From contig NZ_AUHI01000004.1 of NCBI RefSeq assembly GCF_000423105.1, positions 372,001-436,000 of the forward strand: 64,000 nt of DNA, given 5' to 3'. Under the pieces are notes generated by a model. The model had not been told where the DNA came from. It saw only the letters and a list, made by a program, of their open reading frames with translations, and made no database searches. Of this stretch, positions 17,190 to 24,682 are shown piece by piece. This stretch comes from Halalkalibacillus halophilus DSM 18494. GTDB lineage: Bacteria > Bacillota > Bacilli > Bacillales > Alkalibacillaceae. The position numbers and the translations under genes are program-made. The stretch's first letter is position 1, and every line of letters begins with the position of its first letter.

Positions 17190-19277
17190 TTATACTTCCC
17201 GCTTCCAATGGCGGTGAACCTTGATGGCATCAGAAAAGGCTGTAAGGAATTGTTCCTCAGCTAATTGATCGTCCAATTGAATAATTCCTACTTCAGAATT
17301 TTTAATAGATGAATCTTTGAAGGAAGGCTTTATTTGTTGATTAACTAGTTGATTGGCATCAAAGCAGGAACCAATTGTTTTCATGTGATGAAAGGTATTC
17401 AGAATAAATTCTTTACTCTCCATGGTCTGGTTTAATTTTTTAACATGCTGCTCACCACTTGGGATAAAAATGGCATCGTATAAAACGGCGTGAGTAGTAG
17501 CGTAATTTTTATTCGCTGAAATCGATGTTTCTTGATCACTACTAATTGCTCCCAGCTGCTCACTAACAATGTCTATTACAATGCCTTTAGCCTCTAAGAA
17601 GGATTTTAAATCAGCAACTTCCTTATGGTTAAATCCATTTTCAAGTAAAAAAGCTACTTTTCTACCTTTAAGCTTCATAGGTGTGTTTAATTGACTTAAG
17701 GCTGGAGATAGATTAGCTGGGGCCTGGTTTTCGGTTTCCTCAGGTTGTTTTACGCCAACTCCATTAGCAATTTTAACAGCTAATTGGTGATCAACTTGAT
17801 TAAACATAGTGACGACTTTTTGTTTAATAGATGGGTCATTTACATTACCTACTTCAAAATGAAATGCATCTATAATATGTTTTTTCTCAACGGACGACAA
17901 ACTATAATAGAACAATCTAGCTTGACTAAAATGATCAGAGAAACTTTGTGGAAGTTTGTGTGTCTTTATACCTTCTATATGTTCTTTGAATGGCATAAAA
18001 GCGTCTTTTTCTTCATGCATTTCCGGGCTGTTCATTTGTAAAGTGTTCGGAGAATAAGCTACTTTACCTTTATTGATTGTCATACGGTGAAAGCCGTCAC
18101 GCTGATTATTATGAATCGGAATAATTGGACGGTTTATTGGGATTTCATGAAAATTTGGGCCGCCTAGTCGCAGTAACTGAGTATCTAAATAAGAAAAAAG
18201 TCTTCCTTGTAAAAGTGGATCATTTGTAAAATCAATTCCTGGAACAATGTTAGCAAGGTGAAAAGCGGCTTGTTCCGTTTCTGCAAAGAAATTATCTTGG
18301 TTTCTATTTAAGGTCATTTTACCAATTCGCTGCAGCGGAACTTGTTCTTCCGGCCAGATCTTCGTTGCATCTAAAAGGTCAATATTAAACTGTTGAGCTT
18401 CCCTTTCAGTTAGCACTTGAATAGCGAGCTCATACTCTGGATAATCTCCTCGCTCGATTGCTTCATAAAGGTCTTTTCGATGGAAGTCCGGATCTTTACC
18501 AGCAATTTTTTGTGCTTCATCCCAAATTAAAGAATGTACTCCTAAAAGAGGTTTCCAGTGAAACTTCACAAAATGAGCTTCGTTTTGACTGTTAACGAAA
18601 CGGAAAGTATGAACGCCAAAGCCATCCATCATTCGAAAGCTTCTTGGTATACCTCGGTCAGATAATAACCACATAATCATATGAGCTGATTCTTGATTAT
18701 TAACTACCCAATCCCAAAACGTGTCATGTGCAGCAGAAGCTTGTGGGATCTCATTATTGGGTTCGGGTTTTATTGCATGAACGAGATCTGGAAATTTAAT
18801 TGCATCCTGTATAAAGAAAATCGGCATATTATTACCCACTAAATCAAAGTTACCGTCTTTTGTATAGAACTTAGTAGCAAATCCTCTCACATCGCGGACA
18901 GTATCTGCAGAACCTCTTGAGCCTACTACAGTTGAAAACCTTACAAATACCGGGGTTTTAACGTTCGTATCGTTTAAAAATCCAGCTTTTGTGAGGTCTG
19001 ATAATGGTTCATATACTTGGAAGTAACCATGTGCTCCAAATCCCCTTGCGTGAACCACGCGTTCTGGTATACGTTCATGGTCAAAATGAGTTATTTTTTC
19101 CCTGAAATGAAAATCCTCTATTAGAGATGGCCCACGCTCACCGACTTTTAATGTTGTTTCATCGTGGTGTATTGGAATTCCTTGGTCGGTTGTATGCTTC
19201 GTACCTGCATCAGATTGGGTGTATTCTTCTAATTGTTCTTTTTTTCTATTTGATTGATTGTCTTTATTATTTTCCAT
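17190..19277 (-). CDS. katE: large-subunit heme catalase (HPII/KatE clade)
   Basis: A 695-aa enzyme, the length of the large-subunit catalase clade. The catalytic His76 is in ERVVHARGFGAHGYF, with the distal Asn in DLVGNNMPIFF and the heme-ligand Tyr in RLFSYLDTQLLRLG. After residue ~540 there is a flavodoxin/DJ-1-like C-terminal domain (GRKVAFLLENGFNH...), characteristic of HPII-type enzymes. It breaks down hydrogen peroxide to water and oxygen. In B. subtilis katE belongs to the SigB general stress regulon. The RBS is GGAGGAG. The window also encodes an unrelated Mn catalase at 43.4 kb. Confidence 0.95.
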   Translation of the reverse strand: MENNKDNQSNRKKEQLEEYTQSDAGTKHTTDQGIPIHHDETTLKVGERGPSLIEDFHFREKITHFDHERIPERVVHARGFGAHGYFQVYEPLSDLTKAGFLNDTNVKTPVFVRFSTVVGSRGSADTVRDVRGFATKFYTKDGNFDLVGNNMPIFFIQDAIKFPDLVHAIKPEPNNEIPQASAAHDTFWDWVVNNQESAHMIMWLLSDRGIPRSFRMMDGFGVHTFRFVNSQNEAHFVKFHWKPLLGVHSLIWDEAQKIAGKDPDFHRKDLYEAIERGDYPEYELAIQVLTEREAQQFNIDLLDATKIWPEEQVPLQRIGKMTLNRNQDNFFAETEQAAFHLANIVPGIDFTNDPLLQGRLFSYLDTQLLRLGGPNFHEIPINRPIIPIHNNQRDGFHRMTINKGKVAYSPNTLQMNSPEMHEEKDAFMPFKEHIEGIKTHKLPQSFSDHFSQARLFYYSLSSVEKKHIIDAFHFEVGNVNDPSIKQKVVTMFNQVDHQLAVKIANGVGVKQPEETENQAPANLSPALSQLNTPMKLKGRKVAFLLENGFNHKEVADLKSFLEAKGIVIDIVSEQLGAISSDQETSISANKNYATTHAVLYDAIFIPSGEQHVKKLNQTMESKEFILNTFHHMKTIGSCFDANQLVNQQIKPSFKDSSIKNSEVGIIQLDDQLAEEQFLTAFSDAIKVHRHWKREV

Positions 19278-19435
19278 AAAACTCCTCCATATCCATTGAA
19301 GACTTATATACTATTTGTGTACTAAAAAACGGTTATCTATACATGATTTTATATAAGTTCAAAAATCGTTAATCTTTATATAGGTTAATGGTTCACTTTT
19401 TTTGTTAGGATAGGGGCATGGGGGTGCGTTGCTTG

Positions 19436-20098
19436 ATGACAGATGTTATTCAATTAGGGCCATTTAATTTATATATTCCTTATGTAGCTTCTATTATTGC
19501 TATAGTAATTTCTGTTTTTACAGCAAGTTATTTTGGAAAATTTAAGCTCCAAACAGCTGATAAAAAAGCAACTGACTTAGTGTTAGAGTATTGGATTGTG
19601 TTTATTCTAGTATGGAAGTTAAGTTATTTTTTAATGTATCCTCAAGACTTATTGAATTACCCACTTGCTGTTGTTTATTTTGACGGTGGAAGTATTGGGT
19701 TACTATTGGGCTTATTCATAATAGTTCTTTATATGTTTTTTCAAAGAAAAAGAAACAATATAAATTTTTCAGTACAAGTGTTATTGATGATACAAGCCTT
19801 ATTAGTATATTTGGTTATAGATACACTAGTTGAGGCGTATTATCGAATGAATATATACATGTTTATGGAAAGTATTGCGTATATTGCAGTAGTTGTAACT
19901 TTATTTTGGAGAAGAAAAGAAGATGCATTTTTACTAGGTTTAAAATTTACCAGATGGACAGCCCTAGTATGGATTGCTTTTCGTGTTCTAACAGATCAAT
20001 TACATTTACATACAACCTGGTTAATCGTTTTGATTATATTCGCTTTCTTAAACCTAATGATTGAATGGAAGTGGACCAAGGTACAGGAGGAAGAGTAG
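19436..20098 (+). CDS. polytopic membrane protein paired with a thioredoxin-like protein
   Basis: A protein of ~220 aa with about seven predicted hydrophobic helices. The N-terminus (DVIQLGPFNLYIPYVASIIA) recalls the first helix of prolipoprotein diacylglyceryl transferase, but the Lgt catalytic H-G-G-L and arginine motifs are not seen, so an Lgt activity is not claimed. It ends 2 bp before the thioredoxin-like gene, whose RBS lies inside its 3' end, so the two are translationally coupled. A role in anchoring or supplying electrons to that partner is only an inference. The start is uncertain: ATG at 19418 is also possible. Confidence 0.7.
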   Translation: MTDVIQLGPFNLYIPYVASIIAIVISVFTASYFGKFKLQTADKKATDLVLEYWIVFILVWKLSYFLMYPQDLLNYPLAVVYFDGGSIGLLLGLFIIVLYMFFQRKRNNINFSVQVLLMIQALLVYLVIDTLVEAYYRMNIYMFMESIAYIAVVVTLFWRRKEDAFLLGLKFTRWTALVWIAFRVLTDQLHLHTTWLIVLIIFAFLNLMIEWKWTKVQEEE

Positions 20099-20099
20099 A

Positions 20100-20681
20100 A
20101 TGATAGTAGCAAAAAGAATTATTGCTCTTGGTATTATCGGAGTATTGTTAGGAATCATTGTTTATAATGTCTTCTTTGAAGAAGAGGCAGAGGAAGTGCA
20201 AGAAGGAGAAGGGGTTTTTGTGCAACCTGAGGGAATGGATATTGATATGGATGGTGTCGATGTTGGTGATCAAGCCCCAAACTTTAAGCTTTCCACATTG
20301 GACGGCAATGAGATCGAACTAAACGAATTAAGAGGAAAGAAAGTGTTTATTAATTTCTGGGCTACTTGGTGCCCACCTTGTAGAGCAGAAATGCCACATA
20401 TGCAAGATATTCATGAGGAATATGGAGATGAAGTAGAAATTCTTGCAGTTAATGCGATTGCATCAGAAACCAATGAAGATAATGTGCAGGATTTTGTTAA
20501 CGAATTAGATTTAACTTTCCCAATTCTTATGGATGAAACTAACGAAGTGAATGTAACTTATCAAGCAATATCTCTTCCTACGACCTATTTTATAAATACG
20601 GATGGAGTTGTTCAGATCCCTAGGAAAGTAGGTCCAATGTCATACGATGAGATGGTTGGGTATATTGAAGAGTTAGATTAG
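20100..20681 (+). CDS. membrane-anchored thioredoxin-like protein (ResA/StoA/YneN type)
   Basis: A 193-aa protein. Residues 5-25 form an uncleaved signal anchor, followed by an acidic linker (residues 27-55, rich in Glu/Asp). The thioredoxin fold has the active site WATWCPPCR (Cys91, Cys94) and cis-Pro in ISLPTTYFI. CPPC is typical of extracytoplasmic thiol reductases such as TlpA and YneN. It would keep cell-surface or apocytochrome thiols reduced with electrons from CcdA (gene at 4.6 kb). The start at 20100 is chosen because GGAGGAAGAG precedes it; an upstream ATG at 20061 would sit inside the previous gene before the RBS. Confidence 0.9.
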   Translation: MIVAKRIIALGIIGVLLGIIVYNVFFEEEAEEVQEGEGVFVQPEGMDIDMDGVDVGDQAPNFKLSTLDGNEIELNELRGKKVFINFWATWCPPCRAEMPHMQDIHEEYGDEVEILAVNAIASETNEDNVQDFVNELDLTFPILMDETNEVNVTYQAISLPTTYFINTDGVVQIPRKVGPMSYDEMVGYIEELD

Positions 20682-20731
20682 TATAAATATTACATTTAAT
20701 GGCTATCCTTTTAAAAAAAGGAGTCGATTAA

Positions 20732-20878
20732 ATGAGAAGAAGAGAGCAATTGTCATTTCAAAAGTTGTTCACAGAAGAAAAAGAGAAGATATTGAGTAAT
20801 CCGGAAGAACTTGAACAAATTCATCAAAAAGTAGAAGAAAGACTTAGTGTTATAAAGGATCAAACCAAACATGCATAG
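20732..20878 (+). CDS. FbpB-family small basic protein
   Basis: A 48-aa protein beginning MRRREQLSFQKLFTEEK, with a single predicted helix (NPEELEQIHQKVEERLSVI). It resembles the Fur-regulated basic protein FbpB family of bacilli, small partners of the iron-sparing sRNA FsrA. The start follows AAAGGAG with 6-7 nt spacing. No clear Fur box was found upstream, so regulation by iron is not shown. It was missed by a 60-codon length cutoff. Confidence 0.7.
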   Translation: MRRREQLSFQKLFTEEKEKILSNPEELEQIHQKVEERLSVIKDQTKHA

Positions 20879-20935
20879 TATTTGTCAAATGCCCTCATAA
20901 TAAATGTATCAGAAGAATAGGAGGGGGCAGACAAT

Positions 20936-21154
20936 ATGCGTAATAATCCAAATCCGGATGATCGAAGTGATAATGTAGAACAACTGCAATCAAAGGTACA
21001 GGATACGATCGAAAACTATAGAGAAGCAAAAGAGGAAATGGAACATGCTTCAGACAAAGATCGGAAAACAATAGAAGCAAAAAATGAACGAAGAAAACAA
21101 TCCATTAAAGGCATGCGTAACGAAATATCTGACGAAGCTAAACATCAGGAATAG
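20936..21154 (+). CDS. tlp: small acid-soluble spore protein Tlp
   Basis: A 72-aa protein, the usual length. The family pattern is clear: NPNPDDRSDNVEQLQ at the N-terminus, a central helical ENYREAKEEMEHA segment and the C-terminal KNERRKQSIKGMRNEI. Tlp is made in the forespore and packaged in spores. The RBS AGGAGGGGG is strong. It is in the conserved acnA-yneN-tlp-yneP order. Confidence 0.92.
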   Translation: MRNNPNPDDRSDNVEQLQSKVQDTIENYREAKEEMEHASDKDRKTIEAKNERRKQSIKGMRNEISDEAKHQE

Positions 21155-21158
21155 AAGT

Positions 21159-21188
21159 GAGCTAGCGATTTTGCTAGCTCTTTTTTTT
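21159..21188 (+). terminator. terminator after tlp
   Basis: GAGCTAGC/GCTAGCTC stem (21159-21166 with 21173-21180), 6-nt loop, T8 tail. Confidence 0.9.
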
Positions 21189-21239
21189 GGTGTAAAATAA
21201 TGAATATAGACAGAATTAAATATAGGAGATGTTACTTAA

Positions 21240-21662
21240 ATGGTAATTAATCATTCGGAAGTAAAGGTAAGGTATCAAGAAACAGACCAAATGGGTGTTG
21301 TCTATCATGCGAACTACCTTGTGTGGTTTGAAATAGGAAGAACGAATTTAATTGAACAATTAGGGTTTCGATATGCTGATATGGAAAGAGAGGATGTATT
21401 ATCTCCAGTAATTGATATTCAAGCAAAGTATAAATACCCGCTTCGTTATGGGCAGACTGCAAAAGTTAAAACGTGGATTAAGAAGTATGATGGTTTTCGT
21501 GTAGTATATGGTTACGAAATACATAATGAAGATGATCAACTATGTGTAACTGGGGTATCATCGCATGTATGTGTAAAACGAAGTAACTTTAAGCCGATAT
21601 CTATTCGTAAACAATTTCCGGATTGGCATGAAGCTTACAAGAAAGCTAGTGGTGAAGAGTAA
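21240..21662 (+). CDS. yneP: acyl-CoA thioesterase, 4HBT hot-dog fold (YneP/YbgC family)
   Basis: A 140-aa protein with the 4-hydroxybenzoyl-CoA thioesterase pattern: YQETDQMGVVYHANYLVWFEIGR near the N-terminus (catalytic Asp of the D-x-M-G-V-V-Y-H-A-N motif; motif recognised in part), then a central beta-strand region ending HVCVKR. It is expected to hydrolyse short- or medium-chain acyl-CoA in the cytoplasm; the substrate is not predictable. Its stop codon directly abuts the yneQ start (TAA-ATG), so the two are co-translated. Confidence 0.92.
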   Translation: MVINHSEVKVRYQETDQMGVVYHANYLVWFEIGRTNLIEQLGFRYADMEREDVLSPVIDIQAKYKYPLRYGQTAKVKTWIKKYDGFRVVYGYEIHNEDDQLCVTGVSSHVCVKRSNFKPISIRKQFPDWHEAYKKASGEE

Positions 21663-21968
21663 ATGGCTTTTGGGATAAAAAAAGAAGAACTGAGAATGTG
21701 GAAGAGTAAAGTTCAAAAAGGGGAAATTGCATTTATTACTCATTTTTGGATAGATGAGAGGTTCCCAACTATGAATACTGTGACGAAAGTTGGTTGTAAT
21801 GACTTAGATCGATTAATTAACTGGGGAAAAAAATATGGCCTCAAAGCATCCTGGATTCATAGAGATGAAAAGTACCCACATTTTGACTTAATCGGTTCTT
21901 TTCAAAGAGACATATTAAAAGCAGAAGGAAAGTTAGAACAGTTAGAGCGTTTAGAAAATAAAAGCTAA
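21663..21968 (+). CDS. yneQ: YneQ family conserved protein
   Basis: A 101-aa cytoplasmic protein of unknown function. It matches the bacillar YneQ family: MAFGIKKEELRMWK, GEIAFITHFWIDERFP, TVTKVGC..DLDRL and YPHFDLIG. It starts with no gap after yneP. The order yneP-yneQ is the same as in B. subtilis. The stop codon lies inside the following terminator stem. Confidence 0.88.
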   Translation: MAFGIKKEELRMWKSKVQKGEIAFITHFWIDERFPTMNTVTKVGCNDLDRLINWGKKYGLKASWIHRDEKYPHFDLIGSFQRDILKAEGKLEQLERLENKS

Positions 21969-21997
21969 AGAACCTATTTTGGTTCTTTAGCTTTTTC
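21961..21997. terminator. bidirectional terminator between yneQ and yidD
   Basis: AAAGCTAAAGAACC pairs with GGTTCTTTAGCTTT around a 6-nt loop. It overlaps the 3' end of yneQ and just touches yidD. Confidence 0.85.
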
Positions 21998-22216
21998 CTT
22001 TTTAGACTCGGGAACAGGATCAAACCCGCCTGGATGAAAAGGATGACACTTTAGTATCCTCTTTAAACTTAAGTAAGTCCCTTTCAAAACTCCAAACTTT
22101 TCAATCACTGCCATACTATAATGAGAGCATGTAGGTTGAAAACGACAAGTTGGTCCAAGTAAGGGTGAAATAAATGATTGATAAACTTTAATCAAACTAA
22201 CTAAAACTGTTTTCAT
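21974..22216 (-). CDS. yidD: membrane protein insertion efficiency factor YidD
   Basis: An 80-aa protein of the YidD family. The three conserved cysteines are in GPTCRFQPTCSHYS and ILKCHPFHPGG, with the amphipathic N-terminus typical of a peripheral membrane protein. YidD assists insertion of membrane proteins by YidC. In many bacteria it lies beside rnpA-yidC; here it is detached and next to folE2. Confidence 0.95.
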   Translation of the reverse strand: MKTVLVSLIKVYQSFISPLLGPTCRFQPTCSHYSMAVIEKFGVLKGTYLSLKRILKCHPFHPGGFDPVPESKKEKAKEPK

Positions 22217-22224
22217 AAAAAATC

Positions 22225-23139
22225 CTATCTTTTATCATATGTGATCGAAGCAATCGCATCATGTAAATGGATGGATTCTTCGTTCGTACACTTCACCGTG
22301 AACTGATCAATTAAATCAATTTCATAAAGATCACTTGCCACAAGTCGCACCATGTCCTCCACAAAACGAGGATTTTCATACGCCTGTTCGGTCACCATTT
22401 TTTCATCTGGTCTTTTAAGAACTGGATGAATCCGAGCACTAGCGTTTGATTCAGCTGCTTCTAATAGAAGTTCTTTCCAATCTGCCTGTTTCTCGTCGAA
22501 ATCAGGAGATAAAGTTACTTCCATCTTGATATTACCTCTTTGGTTATGTGCACTATATTCACTAATTTCTTTTGAACAAGGGCACAGAGTTGTCACTTTA
22601 CCTGTTAATCCGACCTTCACTTCAAAGCCAGTAGTTTTGTGGTAATTTACTTGAATCCATGCATCCGCGTGATTTAATCCAGTTTGACCTGTAAAAGGTG
22701 CTTCTCTTTCAAAAAACCATGGGAAAGATACATGTAGTTCTGCATCTCTTTGATCAAGTCTTTGATGTAAGTCATGCGTAAACTGTTTTAATGTTTCGAG
22801 ACTTAATTCAAATCCCTGTGTGTGGTATTCCTGTAGCTGTTCTGTAAAACGACTCATATTCGTGCCTTTTGAATCCTGCATAATAGATGATGCAAAATAA
22901 AAAGTACCGATGGAAGTCTGTTTGGTAGGGTTTAATTTACTTGGTATTTCAACAGGATGTTTTACATTCGAAATCCCAACAGCATCTAATTCAAAAAGAA
23001 AATCCTTCTTTGTATTTTGCAAATCTTTCATTTTGCTTTTTTCTGCCGGTTTGGTTCGAGGTCCAGGTTCTACTGACCCAAACAATTGGTGGCGGTCATG
23101 TTTATTAGGTAATTGTTTCTTAGAAGTTGTTTCGTGCAT
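22225..23139 (-). CDS. folE2: GTP cyclohydrolase FolE2
   Basis: A 304-aa T-fold enzyme of the FolE2 (GTP cyclohydrolase IB) family, which makes dihydroneopterin triphosphate from GTP for folate or queuosine. Characteristic segments are RHQLFGSVEPGPR, the metal-binding Cys in KVTTLCPCSKEIS and SAHNQRG. FolE2 can use metals other than zinc and in B. subtilis is Zur-regulated. The start at 23139 is chosen because AAAGGAGT lies 7 nt upstream; an ATG at 23157 overlaps that RBS. A SigA promoter with an overlapping palindrome lies upstream (separate entries). Confidence 0.95.
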   Translation of the reverse strand: MHETTSKKQLPNKHDRHQLFGSVEPGPRTKPAEKSKMKDLQNTKKDFLFELDAVGISNVKHPVEIPSKLNPTKQTSIGTFYFASSIMQDSKGTNMSRFTEQLQEYHTQGFELSLETLKQFTHDLHQRLDQRDAELHVSFPWFFEREAPFTGQTGLNHADAWIQVNYHKTTGFEVKVGLTGKVTTLCPCSKEISEYSAHNQRGNIKMEVTLSPDFDEKQADWKELLLEAAESNASARIHPVLKRPDEKMVTEQAYENPRFVEDMVRLVASDLYEIDLIDQFTVKCTNEESIHLHDAIASITYDKR

Positions 23140-23185
23140 AGCTATGACTCCTTTCACACTGCCATCTCTCAGGATGTACTAGTTT

Positions 23186-23215
23186 ATTATACAAGATTGA
23201 ATGAAATTGATTCAA
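23186..23215 (-). promoter_or_regulatory. folE2 promoter
   Basis: On the minus strand TTGAAT (23210-23215), 18 nt, TATAAT (23186-23191), about 45 bases upstream of the folE2 start. Confidence 0.65.
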
Positions 23216-23224
23216 TTAATTGAA
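23211..23224. promoter_or_regulatory. palindrome over the folE2 -35 region
   Basis: TTCAATTAATTGAA is a perfect 14-bp palindrome covering most of the -35 hexamer of the folE2 promoter, suggesting a repressor operator. It does not resemble the B. subtilis Zur box (TCGTAAT...ATTACGA), so the regulator is unknown. Confidence 0.35.
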
Positions 23225-23282
23225 CTCAATCTTCAAACGAGACGGCTTTGAGGGGATCAGTAAATAGGTATATTTGTTGGTT

Positions 23283-23369
23283 TTGTTTCACCGAAAGATA
23301 TCGCAGCAGTATTATCCGTTCCTAGGTGATGAGATCTTTTAGTGTTATAATTAGTTATCGGTGAAACAA
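23283..23369. other. unexplained intergenic element bounded by a 12-bp inverted repeat
   Basis: In the ~320-bp gap between folE2 and plsY, the 12-mer TTGTTTCACCGA (23283-23294) is exactly inverted at 23358-23369, enclosing 63 bp with further short pairings (AAGAT/ATCTT). It lies upstream of the folE2 promoter and downstream of plsY. It could be a plsY transcript terminator, a small structured RNA or a remnant mini-element. It has no T-run, no open reading frame and does not fit a riboswitch I know. Confidence 0.4.
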
Positions 23370-23467
23370 TCCTCTTATTTGTTTATTCTATTTAATTCCT
23401 AAAGGGTGTGATTGTTTTACTCAATACTCACCAGCATTTCTTCCGCGAGTATACAAAACTTACCTCT

Positions 23468-24049
23468 TTACAACCATTTAATTTTTGGTTCTGTACCTTC
23501 CTTAATACGTTTGATGTTATCCATGTGTCTGTAAATCACAAATAAGAAAAATAATGCAGTAACAATAATGAGACCAATTTCGTTTAGTATAATAGCAGTG
23601 ATTGTTGCCGTTAACCCTGTTAGCAGGGAGGCAAGTGATACATATTTAAATAATTTCAAGAATAAAAAGAATCCTGCTAAACTAATGAAAAATAATATAG
23701 GACTGACCGCTAAAAGCACACCACCAGATGTCGCCACTGCTTTACCACCTTTAAACTTAGCAAATATGGGGTAAGTATGACCGACAACAGCGAAGGCACC
23801 AATAATTAAAGGGTTTATATCTGTTGCAAAAAGGATAACAAGAAGTGAAGCTAGAGTACCTTTTAAGATATCCATGACAGTTACAACTAGTCCAGCTTTT
23901 ACACCCAATGTGCGAAACGTATTTGTAGCACCAAGGTTTCCGCTACCGTGTTCTCTAATATCAATTTTGTAAAAAAGCTTTCCGATTATTAAAGCTGAAG
24001 GCATTGAGCCAAATATGTAGGCTATAATTGCAAAAAGTACAAATTCCAT
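23468..24049 (-). CDS. plsY: glycerol-3-phosphate acyltransferase PlsY
   Basis: A 193-aa integral membrane enzyme, identical in length to B. subtilis PlsY. It transfers an acyl group from acyl-phosphate to glycerol-3-phosphate, the first step of phospholipid synthesis. The motifs are GSMPSALIIGK, REHGSGNLGATNTFR (glycine-rich catalytic loop), KFKGGKAVATSGG and the C-terminal IYRHMDNIKRI..GTEPK. The start at 24049 is favoured by the GGGGA five bases upstream; ATG at 24061 lacks spacing from an RBS. It is divergent from yneT. Confidence 0.95.
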   Translation of the reverse strand: MEFVLFAIIAYIFGSMPSALIIGKLFYKIDIREHGSGNLGATNTFRTLGVKAGLVVTVMDILKGTLASLLVILFATDINPLIIGAFAVVGHTYPIFAKFKGGKAVATSGGVLLAVSPILFFISLAGFFLFLKLFKYVSLASLLTGLTATITAIILNEIGLIIVTALFFLFVIYRHMDNIKRIKEGTEPKIKWL

Positions 24050-24215
24050 AAAAATCCCCATTTCCTATTCTTTCTTCATTCTATTCTATCAAATTAATGT
24101 TCATGAAAGAAGATATCGATTTAGAGTTTCTTTACTAATTCAATATAAAGTTGAGAAAATATAGAATTAACGCTATTCTAGTACTACAATAAATCTTAGG
24201 AGTTAGGATGATTCG

Positions 24216-24629
24216 ATGCAAAACCCAACAAAAGATTCGATGAAAAGTGTTTTAGAAGAGGCGAACACAATTGCAGTCGTTGGATTGTCAGATAATACGG
24301 CTAGAACATCTTATATGATAGCAAAAGAAATGCAAACATTAGGATATAAGATCATTCCTGTTAATCCAAAAGTTAAAGAAGTTTTAGGAGAGACAAGCTA
24401 TCCTAGTTTAAAAGAAGTTCCACACTCTATCGACATTGTGAACGTCTTTAGAAGATCTGAATATTTACCTGAAATTGCTAAAGAAACATTAGAAACAGAT
24501 GCAAAAACTTTTTGGGCTCAGCTAGGTGTTTCAAATGATGAGGCTTATGAGATATTGAAAGAAAAAGAAATCAACGTCATAATGGATGCATGTATAAAAG
24601 TAGTCCATCAAATGACTATCGGAAAATAA
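24216..24629 (+). CDS. yneT: CoA-binding domain protein (YneT)
   Basis: A 137-aa single-domain Rossmann-type CoA-binding protein. Signatures are TIAVVGLSDN.ARTSYMIAKEM, KIIPVNPKVKEVLGE.SYPSLKEVP and the FWAQLGV segment, as in succinyl-CoA synthetase alpha N-termini and YneT. The function is unknown beyond probable CoA or nucleotide binding. It precedes parE as in B. subtilis. Confidence 0.9.
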   Translation: MQNPTKDSMKSVLEEANTIAVVGLSDNTARTSYMIAKEMQTLGYKIIPVNPKVKEVLGETSYPSLKEVPHSIDIVNVFRRSEYLPEIAKETLETDAKTFWAQLGVSNDEAYEILKEKEINVIMDACIKVVHQMTIGK

Positions 24630-24682
24630 ATAAAATTCAGTAACAGTGAATACGAGAAAGCAGAAAGAAAGGGGTCTTAAAC

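Noticed and set aside
23283..23369. TPP riboswitch suggested by GGATAATACTGCTGCG on the minus strand
   Set aside because: The essential CUGAGA part and the 5' GGGG-type arm are missing, and it is placed upstream of the folE2 promoter, not in its leader.
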